From Erysipelotrichaceae bacterium (GTDB lineage Bacteria > Bacillota_I > Bacilli_A > Erysipelotrichales > Erysipelotrichaceae), in assembly GCA_017512285.1 (NCBI GenBank), contig JAFWGU010000024.1, forward strand, positions 20,807 through 84,806: a DNA stretch of 64,000 nucleotides, written 5' to 3'. Below, piece after piece: positions 8,903 to 16,187 of the stretch. A program made the position numbers and the translations under genes. Position 1 is the first letter of the stretch; every line of letters begins with the position of its first letter. Under the pieces are notes generated by a model that was given only the letters and a program-made list of their open reading frames with translations, was not told the DNA's origin and made no database searches.

Positions 8903-9878
8903 ACTTATTACCTTTGTTCAGAAACAGACCCGCTGCTATCCAGGCTATGGCCTTAAGAGCATACAGCATCGGCTGTATTAACCCTACCCTTTTCACGTAC
9001 CCGTCAACGGCCATCATCTCATCAGCCGTGAACAGCGTACTTCCGGAGAACGGATCAGCCGCTTCATATACGATGGCCCCTATTCTGCCAATGCCTGTCA
9101 AAGCATCTGGGTTTTCAGGATACTCAGTCTCTTCCTTTTTCCCGGTGTACTGGCTGCTAATTATTTCACTGTAGCCTGGCCCATGTTGATCATACGGGTA
9201 TTCAGCCGGATAGATCCTGTCAGGAACATTCAGTCTGAACTCAAACTGCGTTGAGAACAGAAACAGAACGAATACCAGCGGAACGGCTATGATGGCTGTT
9301 ACAAGATGAAACCTGACATTTCTGATTGCCAGGCCAACGGCGCACATGCCGCCGATAACGGAAAGAAGACTTGTTTCCAGTAATAACAGACTGAATCCAT
9401 CCGGTGGATAGAATGCTACCTTCAGTACATTATGGGCAATTATCACCGTTATCATGAACACGGTAAACATGATGATCACAATTGCCGTCGTCTTCAGTAC
9501 CTGCTTTTTTGGATCATCCTTTCCGGCCACATACAGACCGTATCCCATCAGGGCTACTGCGAACAGTGTATAAGTGATCCCGCAAGAGATGATCCTTCTG
9601 TCAATTGCCTTCAGTGAATTTCTGGCAAAGAGGCTGATCTCCGTCATTACGGACTGCCTGCCGACTTCGGGAGTCATGCCGAAACCGACTGACCCGTAGA
9701 ATCCGTCGTCGTATGAAAGTGTAAGTATCACCTCATCAGTCCCGTTGTAATTAATAACCTTCTGATATTCCTCAGACAGTCCCCTTACGGCCACGACGCT
9801 GTTGAAGATCATCACTGCCAGAAAGAGGATTCCGGCGGTCAGTGATATCATGCCCAGTATCTTTTCCCTGTTTTTCAT
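8901..9878 (-). CDS. Hypothetical membrane protein, 325 aa
   Basis: One N-terminal membrane helix (about 8-30), an exported stretch of some 65 residues, and then four or five further helices (about 95-230), followed by a polar region of about 75 residues and a final helix near 305-320. No motif for transport or catalysis was recognised. The start has AGAGGAAA upstream. It follows the MATE-HATPase gene by 12 bases on the same strand, so the two are probably co-transcribed. Confidence 0.7.
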   Translation of the reverse strand: MKNREKILGMISLTAGILFLAVMIFNSVVAVRGLSEEYQKVINYNGTDEVILTLSYDDGFYGSVGFGMTPEVGRQSVMTEISLFARNSLKAIDRRIISCGITYTLFAVALMGYGLYVAGKDDPKKQVLKTTAIVIIMFTVFMITVIIAHNVLKVAFYPPDGFSLLLLETSLLSVIGGMCAVGLAIRNVRFHLVTAIIAVPLVFVLFLFSTQFEFRLNVPDRIYPAEYPYDQHGPGYSEIISSQYTGKKEETEYPENPDALTGIGRIGAIVYEAADPFSGSTLFTADEMMAVDGYVKRVGLIQPMLYALKAIAWIAAGLFLNKGNK

Positions 9879-9890
9879 GTGTTTCCTCTT

Positions 9891-11657
9891 TTATATTCTG
9901 ATCGTAAGGCAGTTAATGCCAAACAGATAGTTGTAATTGATGTCCTTGAAGATGCTGTAGACCATTCTGATTCCCATGTTCTTGGTTATGTCATCATTCT
10001 CCGTGATCATTCTTCTTTCTTCCGGGTTGAATGGTATGCAGTCATCCTTTATGCGCAGGATGATGCTGTCATCCTTATGAACGACTCTTACGTTAATCGA
10101 ATGTTTATTATTGTCCTTGGTGAAGCCGTGTTCAACGATGTTGCCAGCCATCTCTTCCAGAGCAAGAGCTGAGAAGTATGAACGTCTCTTGTCAATTCCT
10201 CTGCTCTGACAGAAATCCATGATCCTTTTCGACAGATTAATGACTTCTTCCATGTTCATTACGGTAATGTCGATCCTCTCATCCTCGGCAGCACCGAAAT
10301 CAGCCGGAATTACCATCAGCTGTTCCATGTTGCGTGGGCAGTGCCTGTTCTTCACCCAGGCGTGACCGATGATGAACAGTGTCGTCACGATGCCGTTAAG
10401 TACATTGGCAATGTAGACACCGTTGACCTTCAGCCATCCGGTCAGTAAGATTGAGAACCCTGCAACGCAGATGATACCGTCAAGCAGCGACAGTATGTTG
10501 ACAAACAGCTGCTTGCCGCTGGCCTGCCCATAACTGGTGAAGTGCTGGCAGATGATGCTGAACGGCATGCACAGTGGCAGTATTCTTAATCCGGATACCA
10601 TCATCCCGTATACCGGTGCCCCTGTGTCATGGAAGAACAGTCCGGCAAGCGGTCTTGCCAGCAAGATGATCACGGCATCAATGGCACACATCAGCGGGAT
10701 GAAGTATCTGAACATTACTCTCATGATGTCACAGAGACTCTGTCTGTCCTCTTCGCCGATACTGACGCTCATCTGCAGCCTTGATACGGTCATCATGCCG
10801 CCCGGTATTGCCCAGAATACGCTGAGCAGGTTATTGGCAGCCGTGAAGGCTGACAGTCCTGCACTTCCGGTATGGATGTCAAGAAGCTTATTGACGATAA
10901 GTCCCCTGCCCGTCATGTAAAGTAATCCGGCTGCGCCCGGGAAACCTACGGCGATGATCCTGAACACTTCCTTCCAGTCGATCTTCATCAGCTTGAATCT
11001 GAATTCAGACTTTCCTGACAGAAAGTACGATGACTCTACCGCCAGAAAGACCCACATGCCAATGACGCTTGACAGGGCCAGTCCCAGTTCTTCCCAGTCC
11101 AGCCTGCATACAAACAGGTAACAGAGAATGAGATTGGTGATAATGTATGCGATGCTGGCGTACATCGTACGCTTGCTCTTGTTCTGCATGGTAAGAAACG
11201 CCGGCAGCTGGTTGCCAAGTATTGTCGGGATCACCGATGCCGACATTACCAATAAGAAGCGATTGAACGTCGGTCGTAAGGCTTCATTCTGGGTAAAGAA
11301 ACCGGTCATGCCGGTCGCCCCCATGAATGCGAGCACTGCCGTAAACAGAAGGCCTATGATCATCGCTACCATCGTATTGAGGGCAAAGACATCCCGGATC
11401 TTATCGATTTCATTCTGGCCTAATAACTTGCCGCAGATGATGGCTACGCCTCCTGCCAGCATGGTGCTGATTGCTCCCAACAACATGTCAGCCGGTCCGA
11501 AAAGACCTACTGCGCTCATTACTTCAATGTCGCAGTAGTTACTGGCAAAGTAGCTGGATACAATGTCATTAACTGATCCGACCACAGCCAAAAGAACCTG
11601 TATCGGCAACAGTCTGAACATGAGCTTTCTGATCATCTGCAAATTATCCTGTTTCAT
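9891..11657 (-). CDS. MATE-family transporter fused to a GHKL (HATPase) domain
   Basis: 588 residues. About 1-445 form a twelve-helix MATE (multi-antimicrobial extrusion) module with an N-terminal LPIQVLLAVVGSVNDIV and repeated glycine- and proline-rich helices. About 455-588 form an anti-sigma-factor-type ATPase domain: the N box is ALEEMAGNIVEHG, followed by LRIKDDCIPFNPEERR and MGIRMVYSIFKDINY. This GHKL class binds ATP in SpoIIAB/RsbW-type switch kinases. The start is backed by AAGGAA 9 bases upstream. MATE pumps usually export cationic drugs or metabolites using Na+ or H+ gradients; the fused domain suggests regulated transport or signalling to a STAS partner. Confidence 0.88.
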   Translation of the reverse strand: MKQDNLQMIRKLMFRLLPIQVLLAVVGSVNDIVSSYFASNYCDIEVMSAVGLFGPADMLLGAISTMLAGGVAIICGKLLGQNEIDKIRDVFALNTMVAMIIGLLFTAVLAFMGATGMTGFFTQNEALRPTFNRFLLVMSASVIPTILGNQLPAFLTMQNKSKRTMYASIAYIITNLILCYLFVCRLDWEELGLALSSVIGMWVFLAVESSYFLSGKSEFRFKLMKIDWKEVFRIIAVGFPGAAGLLYMTGRGLIVNKLLDIHTGSAGLSAFTAANNLLSVFWAIPGGMMTVSRLQMSVSIGEEDRQSLCDIMRVMFRYFIPLMCAIDAVIILLARPLAGLFFHDTGAPVYGMMVSGLRILPLCMPFSIICQHFTSYGQASGKQLFVNILSLLDGIICVAGFSILLTGWLKVNGVYIANVLNGIVTTLFIIGHAWVKNRHCPRNMEQLMVIPADFGAAEDERIDITVMNMEEVINLSKRIMDFCQSRGIDKRRSYFSALALEEMAGNIVEHGFTKDNNKHSINVRVVHKDDSIILRIKDDCIPFNPEERRMITENDDITKNMGIRMVYSIFKDINYNYLFGINCLTIRI

Positions 11658-11712
11658 TTTCGTATTCCTTATTTATAATTATAACATTTCTCCAGCACTT
11701 CTGGCTACATAC

Positions 11713-11736
11713 AGAAAAAGAACCGCCGTGCGGTTC
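11713..11736 (-). terminator. Rho-independent terminator
   Basis: Stem GAACCG / CGGTTC (11720-11736) followed on the minus strand by CTTTTTCT. It ends the lipoprotein gene that stops at 11745. Confidence 0.65.
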
Positions 11737-11744
11737 CTGTTTTC

Positions 11745-12221
11745 TTACTGTGCAGCCAGCTTCTTACAGAATTCGACGAATTCAAGGACTCTTCCGCCCG
11801 TCTCAAAGCTGAATTCCTGAACCTCGCCGCCATCCTTCTTCCAGTAGAGATACAGCCATGGACCGGGATCACCGCTTTCCAGATGCTCTTCCCTCTTCTT
11901 AACCTTTCCGTTATTGAGCAGTTCAAAGAATTCCTTCCACTGTTCTTCGGTGAGTTCAACCTTGCCGGATACGGTTATGTCATCTTCCGTCAACGGCCAG
12001 TGATCACCTTTTCTGGCCTCATGGTAGAACATGCAGGTGCCATCCTCAACATAGAAGCGGTATCTCTGATAGTCCGGGGGATTTGTTGATGATGAATACG
12101 TGTAGTAAAACTCCGTTATGTCATCGATCTTTATGTCCCTGCCGACGGTCTTTTCCCCGCTGCAGCCGGAAACCGGAACGATCATAAGCAGGGATAAGAG
12201 TGCTTTCATTATCTTTTTCAT
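11745..12221 (-). CDS. Putative lipoprotein, unknown function
   Basis: About 158 residues with a lipoprotein signal: a positively charged start, a hydrophobic core (ALLSLLMIVP) and the lipobox VSGC near residue 20. The mature part is polar and includes a DDITEFYYTYSS segment and a C-terminal helix pattern (GGRVLEFVEFCKKLAAQ). No family was recognised. GAGGTG lies about 6 bases before ATG 12221, which I prefer; ATG 12224 and GTG 12230 are alternatives with the same signal peptide. Single gene with its own terminator. Confidence 0.7.
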   Translation of the reverse strand: MKKIMKALLSLLMIVPVSGCSGEKTVGRDIKIDDITEFYYTYSSSTNPPDYQRYRFYVEDGTCMFYHEARKGDHWPLTEDDITVSGKVELTEEQWKEFFELLNNGKVKKREEHLESGDPGPWLYLYWKKDGGEVQEFSFETGGRVLEFVEFCKKLAAQ

Positions 12222-12271
12222 CATGTTCACCTCTGCAACTTCAGTTTACCACGTTGTTTTTCCCCGTCAAC

Positions 12272-12297
12272 AAATAACAGGGAGTTACCTCCCTGTT
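12272..12297 (-). terminator. Rho-independent terminator
   Basis: AACAGGGAG / CTCCCTGTT stem (12276-12297) with a TTAC loop ends the GNAT-ABC operon transcript on the minus strand. The downstream tract is only moderately T-rich. Confidence 0.6.
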
Positions 12298-12298
12298 T

Positions 12299-12745
12299 TC
12301 ATTTGTGAACGTACATTCTGGTCAGATGATCAGAATCCTCTTCCTTAGCCATGCAGTGAAACTGCCAGCCGTATCTTTCATAGAAACCGGTGTGTTCAGT
12401 CGCCAGATAGACCGGAGAAATCCCCTTTTCCCTGAGATCCTCCACCGCCATGTTCAGCAGTTTTCCGGCAATGCCTTTTTTGCGGCATTTTTCTTCAACA
12501 TATACCGCACATATGTTTGGCGCAAGATCCTTTCTTTCATGAAAGTCGTTTTCTATTGCTCCCAGACCTCCGACAATGTTACCGTCCTCAAGGCACAGAT
12601 ACCATCCCAGTTCAGTTCTGCCTTCAAGATAGTCTTCCATGCACTGCAGATAGGCCTGCGTCGGCACATGCCATTTTTCATGGAACCATTCAGCAGCCTG
12701 CTGTTTTATTTCCGGAACCTGTCTCAGCGTAACATATTTAATCAT
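12299..12745 (-). CDS. GNAT-family N-acetyltransferase
   Basis: 148 residues, usual length for a GNAT acetyltransferase. The acetyl-CoA loop is visible as YVEEKCRKKGIAGKLLNMAV (about 82-102), preceded by the beta strand NICAVYVE and followed by GISPVYLATEHTGFYERYGW, a common GNAT ending. Such enzymes transfer acetyl from acetyl-CoA to an amine; the acceptor cannot be told from sequence. AAGGAA precedes the start. It is the last gene of a minus-strand run with the ABC-2 permease (1-base gap) and so may share that GntR-controlled transcript. Confidence 0.85.
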   Translation of the reverse strand: MIKYVTLRQVPEIKQQAAEWFHEKWHVPTQAYLQCMEDYLEGRTELGWYLCLEDGNIVGGLGAIENDFHERKDLAPNICAVYVEEKCRKKGIAGKLLNMAVEDLREKGISPVYLATEHTGFYERYGWQFHCMAKEEDSDHLTRMYVHK

Positions 12746-12746
12746 T

Positions 12747-13412
12747 CTAGAATTCCTTCTTCTCCATCATTCTTACCGTAAGGACATACATGACATAGAT
12801 TATTGCCAGTAATACTGCAGTAATGATCACCAGTAACAGCGCCGGATTTCTGACGGCAAGGTCAATGACTGCCCTTACCAGACCTGTTGCTTCTGAAATC
12901 GAGTGTGAATTGAAGTAATTCTTAAACATCAGCAGGATCACGGCAATGACGCCATATCCTCCGAAGATAACCATCCTGCTTTTCTCAATGCCGAACTTCA
13001 GCTGGAAATAAACCAGTACGGCACAGACCATGGACATGCCAAGGAATGATCCGATAACACCTGAGATCATGCCATCCATTTCAACCGGCTTGCCGGTTAA
13101 AAATGACGTAATGAACATGATGATCAGTCCCACAACCGTTCCTGCAAGTTCCATGCCGAAGCAGAACGCATATTTCTCCGTTACGTAGGTCTTACAGTCT
13201 ATTGGCAGTGAGAAAAGAAACGGATATCCATTGTCGAATTCATCATAGCTTATCGTTCCCATGGCCGTTATCATCATTAACATTGACACATAGGTAACTA
13301 TGAAACTGCCATCAAATGAAAAACCTAAAGCCACGCTTACAACCAGAAAGATCAGCAATGTCTGTTTGCGCTGCAGTGTCAGCCGCATGTCCTTGACTAA
13401 TAATCCCTTCAT
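12747..13412 (-). CDS. ABC-2 type transporter permease
   Basis: 221 residues with six hydrophobic segments and a short N-terminal cytoplasmic region (MKGLLVKDMRLTLQRKQTLL) typical of ABC-2 permeases. The DEFDNGYPFLFSLPIDCKTYVTEKY stretch in the first loop is characteristic of the group in which a GntR regulator, an ATPase and this permease form one operon. GGAGG lies upstream of the start, 5 bases after the ATPase gene. The substrate is unknown; related systems export antimicrobial peptides or act in envelope stress. Confidence 0.85.
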   Translation of the reverse strand: MKGLLVKDMRLTLQRKQTLLIFLVVSVALGFSFDGSFIVTYVSMLMMITAMGTISYDEFDNGYPFLFSLPIDCKTYVTEKYAFCFGMELAGTVVGLIIMFITSFLTGKPVEMDGMISGVIGSFLGMSMVCAVLVYFQLKFGIEKSRMVIFGGYGVIAVILLMFKNYFNSHSISEATGLVRAVIDLAVRNPALLLVIITAVLLAIIYVMYVLTVRMMEKKEF

Positions 13413-13417
13413 CTTTC

Positions 13418-14260
13418 CTACCTCCCCGTCAGCATCAGAATGAGATCATCGATGCTGCCGTTTTCCACGACTATTTCCGGATAGTTTTCCATGTAGAACT
13501 GTTTCTGATCAGTCAGACAGCGGTAACCGTAGTTTTCCTTCTTTTCCTTCAGGACATAGCTTCTGTCCATCTTTCCGTAAGTCTCTTCATCAACCTTGAG
13601 AATGGCGTAGCTGGAAAGGATCCTGTCGGTATCCTCGTGCAGTATGATCTTTCCCTCATGGATAAGATAGATGTCATCACAGAGGTTTTCCAGATCTGAG
13701 GAGATGTGTGAGGAGATCAGTATTGAACAGTCCTCGTTTTCCTTCAGATATTCCCTCAGAATATCCAGAATGTCATTTCTGGCCTCGACGTCCAGACCGC
13801 TGGTCGGTTCATCCATTATCAGCAGCTTCGCCCTGTGGCTGATGGCGCTTAATACCCTTACTTTGGCCTTCATGCCTGTTGAAAACTCTCTGATAACCTT
13901 GCCTAACGGCACGTCAAATCTGATGCACAGATGACGGAAATATTCCTCGTCAAAGTCATCATACATGTTCTTCAGAATGGCAATCACGTCATTAACGGTC
14001 AGATAACCGCTGAAGCCGGACTCTGCCAGGGCTACTCCGATGTTTTGCTTATCACTTGCCTTCATGTCGGCAGTGTTCTTTCCCATTACGACTACCTTAC
14101 CTGAATCAGGCTTGATCAGTCCCAGTATGGACTTGATGGTCGTGCTCTTGCCGGCACCGTTTTTGCCGACCAGACCGCAGACCTGACCGTCAGGTATCTC
14201 AAGGGAAACATTTAGTTCAAAATCCCGGTATCTCTTTACCAGATTTTCAATCGTAATCAT
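13418..14260 (-). CDS. ABC transporter ATP-binding protein
   Basis: 280 residues with an ABC ATPase core: Walker A GKNGAGKST (about 33-41), a Q-loop region near 80, an atypical signature helix EFSTGMKAKVRVLSAI (about 130-146), Walker B LLIMDEPTSGLD and the switch His in ILISSHISSDLENL. The signature reads FSTGM in place of LSGGQ, as in many ABC-2 ATPases. It overlaps the GntR gene by 4 bases and is followed by the permease after 5 bases. The overlap implies translational coupling. Confidence 0.92.
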   Translation of the reverse strand: MITIENLVKRYRDFELNVSLEIPDGQVCGLVGKNGAGKSTTIKSILGLIKPDSGKVVVMGKNTADMKASDKQNIGVALAESGFSGYLTVNDVIAILKNMYDDFDEEYFRHLCIRFDVPLGKVIREFSTGMKAKVRVLSAISHRAKLLIMDEPTSGLDVEARNDILDILREYLKENEDCSILISSHISSDLENLCDDIYLIHEGKIILHEDTDRILSSYAILKVDEETYGKMDRSYVLKEKKENYGYRCLTDQKQFYMENYPEIVVENGSIDDLILMLTGR

Positions 14261-14634
14261 AACAATTCCTCCATTAAGATGCCGATGATCTCCCTGATTT
14301 CATCCTTGCTTAATCCGGCAGAGATGCCCTGCTGGATGGCGTTGGCGAGATCATCCTCCACTGCCTTTCTTCTGGCTTCATAGGCCAGCTGCAGGTCAGC
14401 AGCGTTGACAAACGTTCCCTTGCCATGAACCGTGGTGACAAAGCCTTCAGCCTCAAGCATGTCATAGGCCTTCTTTACCGTCAGGGCACTTATTTTCAGT
14501 TCAGCAGCTAAGGCTCTTACTGACGGCAGGATCTGCCCTTCCGGCAAATTGCCGGCAATGATCTCATTTTTGATCTGAGATATCACCTGTTCATAGATTG
14601 GAACCATTGAGTTGTTGTTTATAATGATGCGCAT
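14257..14634 (-). CDS. GntR-family (YhcF/YtrA-like) transcriptional regulator
   Basis: About 125 residues: a winged-helix domain (about 5-75; YEQVISQIKNEIIAGNLPEG, SVRALAAELKISALTVKKAY, EGFVTTVHGKGTFV) and a short helical tail, with no large ligand domain. This is the YtrA/YhcF architecture, usually an auto-repressor of a linked ABC transporter. I chose ATG 14634 because GAGG lies about 8 bases upstream; the frame extends to 14682 but those extra codons overlap the promoter and operator. It is the first gene of the operon with the ATPase, permease and probably GNAT. Confidence 0.88.
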   Translation of the reverse strand: MRIIINNNSMVPIYEQVISQIKNEIIAGNLPEGQILPSVRALAAELKISALTVKKAYDMLEAEGFVTTVHGKGTFVNAADLQLAYEARRKAVEDDLANAIQQGISAGLSKDEIREIIGILMEELL

Positions 14635-14651
14635 ATTTATCAGCCTCATAA

Positions 14652-14696
14652 ACAGTGTATAACAGTATATAACTGTTGTCAACTGTTATACAGTGT
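14652..14696 (-). promoter_or_regulatory. GntR-regulated promoter with palindromic operator
   Basis: Two 15-base arms (14652-14666 and 14682-14696) form a near-perfect inverted repeat (one mismatch) around an inner AACAGT-ATATA-ACTGTT palindrome. On the minus strand TTGACA (14677-14682) and TACACT (14654-14659) are spaced 17 bases and lie inside the operator. This layout fits autorepression by the downstream GntR protein. Confidence 0.75.
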
Positions 14697-14700
14697 TTAT

Positions 14701-14729
14701 TTGAATATTTTGCGGAAATGTCTTACAAT
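14701..14729 (+). promoter_or_regulatory. Promoter of the tRNA gene
   Basis: TTGAAT (14701-14706) and TACAAT (14724-14729) are separated by exactly 17 bases and place a start about 9-10 bases before the tRNA. The -35 lies only 5 bases from the GntR operator on the other strand. Confidence 0.7.
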
Positions 14730-14738
14730 GGTCATGAC

Positions 14739-14815
14739 CGGAATATAGCGCAGCTTGGTAGCGCGCTTGAATGGGGTTCAAGAGGTCTCGGGTTCAAATC
14801 CCGATATTCCGACCA
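14739..14815 (+). tRNA. tRNA-Pro (anticodon GGG), CCA encoded
   Basis: 77 bases fold as a standard cloverleaf. The acceptor stem pairs CGGAATA with TATTCCG, the D-arm has AGCGCAGCTTGGTAGCGC, the anticodon stem pairs CTTGA with TCAAG around loop ATGGGGT (anticodon GGG), and the T-arm pairs CGGGT...ATCCCG with TTCAAAT. Discriminator A and CCA are encoded. GGG reads Pro codons CCC and CCU. It has its own promoter and terminator and stands alone. Confidence 0.95.
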
Positions 14816-14823
14816 TGAAGACA

Positions 14824-14852
14824 AACGGCACAGATAACTGTGCCGTTTTTTC
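14824..14852 (+). terminator. Rho-independent terminator of tRNA-Pro
   Basis: Stem AACGGCACAG / CTGTGCCGTT with an ATAA loop followed by TTTTTTC, 8 bases after the tRNA 3' end. Confidence 0.9.
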
Positions 14853-14884
14853 ATCAAAAAGGAACTGTTCCCAGTTCCTGTATA

Positions 14885-15202
14885 TTAACTGAACATTCCC
14901 CCGTTGTACTTCCTCTGCGTTTTGACAAGCATTATCATGGAGATTACGAAACCGCCAGCCAGAATCCCCAGCGGCACCAGAAGCACGTCCGTAAGCAGGT
15001 CACCAAGTGCGCTCAAGGCCATCGTCGCACACAGCATGAACAGACCTCTGGCAATTTCCCTGCCATAGGCTGCTCGGTCAGCTTCACTGACATTATTCTG
15101 ATGATACTGCATTATGTATTTTGTATTGCCCCTGTTTATGGCATTGGCATAGATGCCGATGATCAGGGCAACTGTTCCTGTTATGATCGCGTATAATTTC
15201 AT
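14885..15202 (-). CDS. Small membrane protein, possibly DUF3784-like
   Basis: 105 residues with three hydrophobic segments (about 3-20, 52-72 and 75-93) and a polar loop NTKYIMQYHQNNVSEADRAA between the first two. This layout resembles DUF3784-type membrane proteins, but the match is weak. AGGAG precedes the start. It follows the kinase-like gene on the same strand by 10 bases and is the last gene of that run. Confidence 0.6.
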   Translation of the reverse strand: MKLYAIITGTVALIIGIYANAINRGNTKYIMQYHQNNVSEADRAAYGREIARGLFMLCATMALSALGDLLTDVLLVPLGILAGGFVISMIMLVKTQRKYNGGMFS

Positions 15203-15212
15203 TTTTATTCTC

Positions 15213-15713
15213 CTAAGTTAACCAGTATCTGCTACCCCAGTTTTCAAAGTTCCATTCTTCCATATATTCGTTGCATTCGTAGTCTATGTACCAGATCTTA
15301 CCGTCACTGACGACGAAATTGGTTGGATAATAATCAATGTTCAGACCGTTTTTCCTGGCCAGTTCCGCCATTTCCCTGATCTGCGGCAGATATTTATCAA
15401 CCGAATCTCCTCTTTCAAGGATCTCTGAGACCGTTTCACCTTCAATGTACTGTTTGACGATGATCTCCTCATCGCGGTCAACATCCACCATTTCAGGCAT
15501 CGGGATGCCGATCTTTCTGAGCCTTTCGTAATCCCGGCATTCCGCTTCGATCTTGTCGCCAAAGGCGTAATAGTCACACGGTTCATGATGTATCTTCTTT
15601 ACGACAAAGTACATGCCATCACATTCAGCCAGATAGGAGTATCCACCCTTGCCGTGGCCAAGCAGCCTGATGATCACGTATGACCTGTCATTAACGGTTA
15701 CTGTATCATTCAT
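15213..15713 (-). CDS. Small protein-kinase-like protein (Bud32/RIO-like fold)
   Basis: 166 residues, a minimal kinase-fold protein. A glycine-rich loop LLGHGKGGYSYLAE (about 17-30), a candidate ATP-binding Lys in FVVKKI, a catalytic-loop-like NGLNIDYYPTNFVV (about 122-136) and a DFG-equivalent IWYIDYE are in the right order. The usual HRD is replaced by NID. This suggests a small Bud32-like or aminoglycoside-phosphotransferase-like kinase; target unknown. ATG 15713 overlaps the stop of the preceding membrane-protein gene (TGATG), so the two are translationally coupled. Confidence 0.7.
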   Translation of the reverse strand: MNDTVTVNDRSYVIIRLLGHGKGGYSYLAECDGMYFVVKKIHHEPCDYYAFGDKIEAECRDYERLRKIGIPMPEMVDVDRDEEIIVKQYIEGETVSEILERGDSVDKYLPQIREMAELARKNGLNIDYYPTNFVVSDGKIWYIDYECNEYMEEWNFENWGSRYWLT

Positions 15714-16180
15714 CACTTATCCGTACTGATTCCGTTTCTCTTAAGCACGAACTTAAGAATGATTGGAGAAAGAATGAAGCTCAGCACAAAGGCAACCGGC
15801 AAGCAGATAAGCTCAGCCTTCATGAGCATCGGTCCCAGTGTTATCCTGGCCCCATGTGCCACTGCCGTCCTGTAGGCAATGTAGACCATCAGGAAGGTCA
15901 TTATCGGCGAATAGATCAGACTGGTGATCAGGGCATCCAGCAGTTTGGCTCTGAAGCCTTCATGATCAAGTCCCAGTTTTCTGATCGTAACCTCAACGAT
16001 GCTGCGGACCGGAATAGCCAGTCCCAGGATCAGCGCCAGCAGAAAACTGATGACAAAGTTAAGAAGAAAGTCTATGAGTGTGAAGTGGCCGGAAGTGATG
16101 AGACCTACTGCAGTGAGAACAAAACTCATGCACAGCCCCATGAAGACGCTCATCTCCTGCCCGACTTTTTTCATGTTCAT
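15713..16180 (-). CDS. Four-helix membrane protein, unknown function
   Basis: About 155 residues with four hydrophobic segments (roughly 10-30, 38-60, 85-110 and 120-150) joined by short charged loops, including IPVRSIVEVTIRKLGLDHEG. This resembles DUF2798-type membrane proteins, but only loosely. I prefer ATG 16180, with AGGTG 10 bases upstream; the frame extends back to 16207 inside the alpha-glucosidase gene. Its stop overlaps the start of the kinase-like gene, and it begins 7 bases after the glucosidase stop, so all three are probably on one transcript. Confidence 0.65.
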   Translation of the reverse strand: MNMKKVGQEMSVFMGLCMSFVLTAVGLITSGHFTLIDFLLNFVISFLLALILGLAIPVRSIVEVTIRKLGLDHEGFRAKLLDALITSLIYSPIMTFLMVYIAYRTAVAHGARITLGPMLMKAELICLPVAFVLSFILSPIILKFVLKRNGISTDK

Positions 16181-16187
16181 CTGATCG

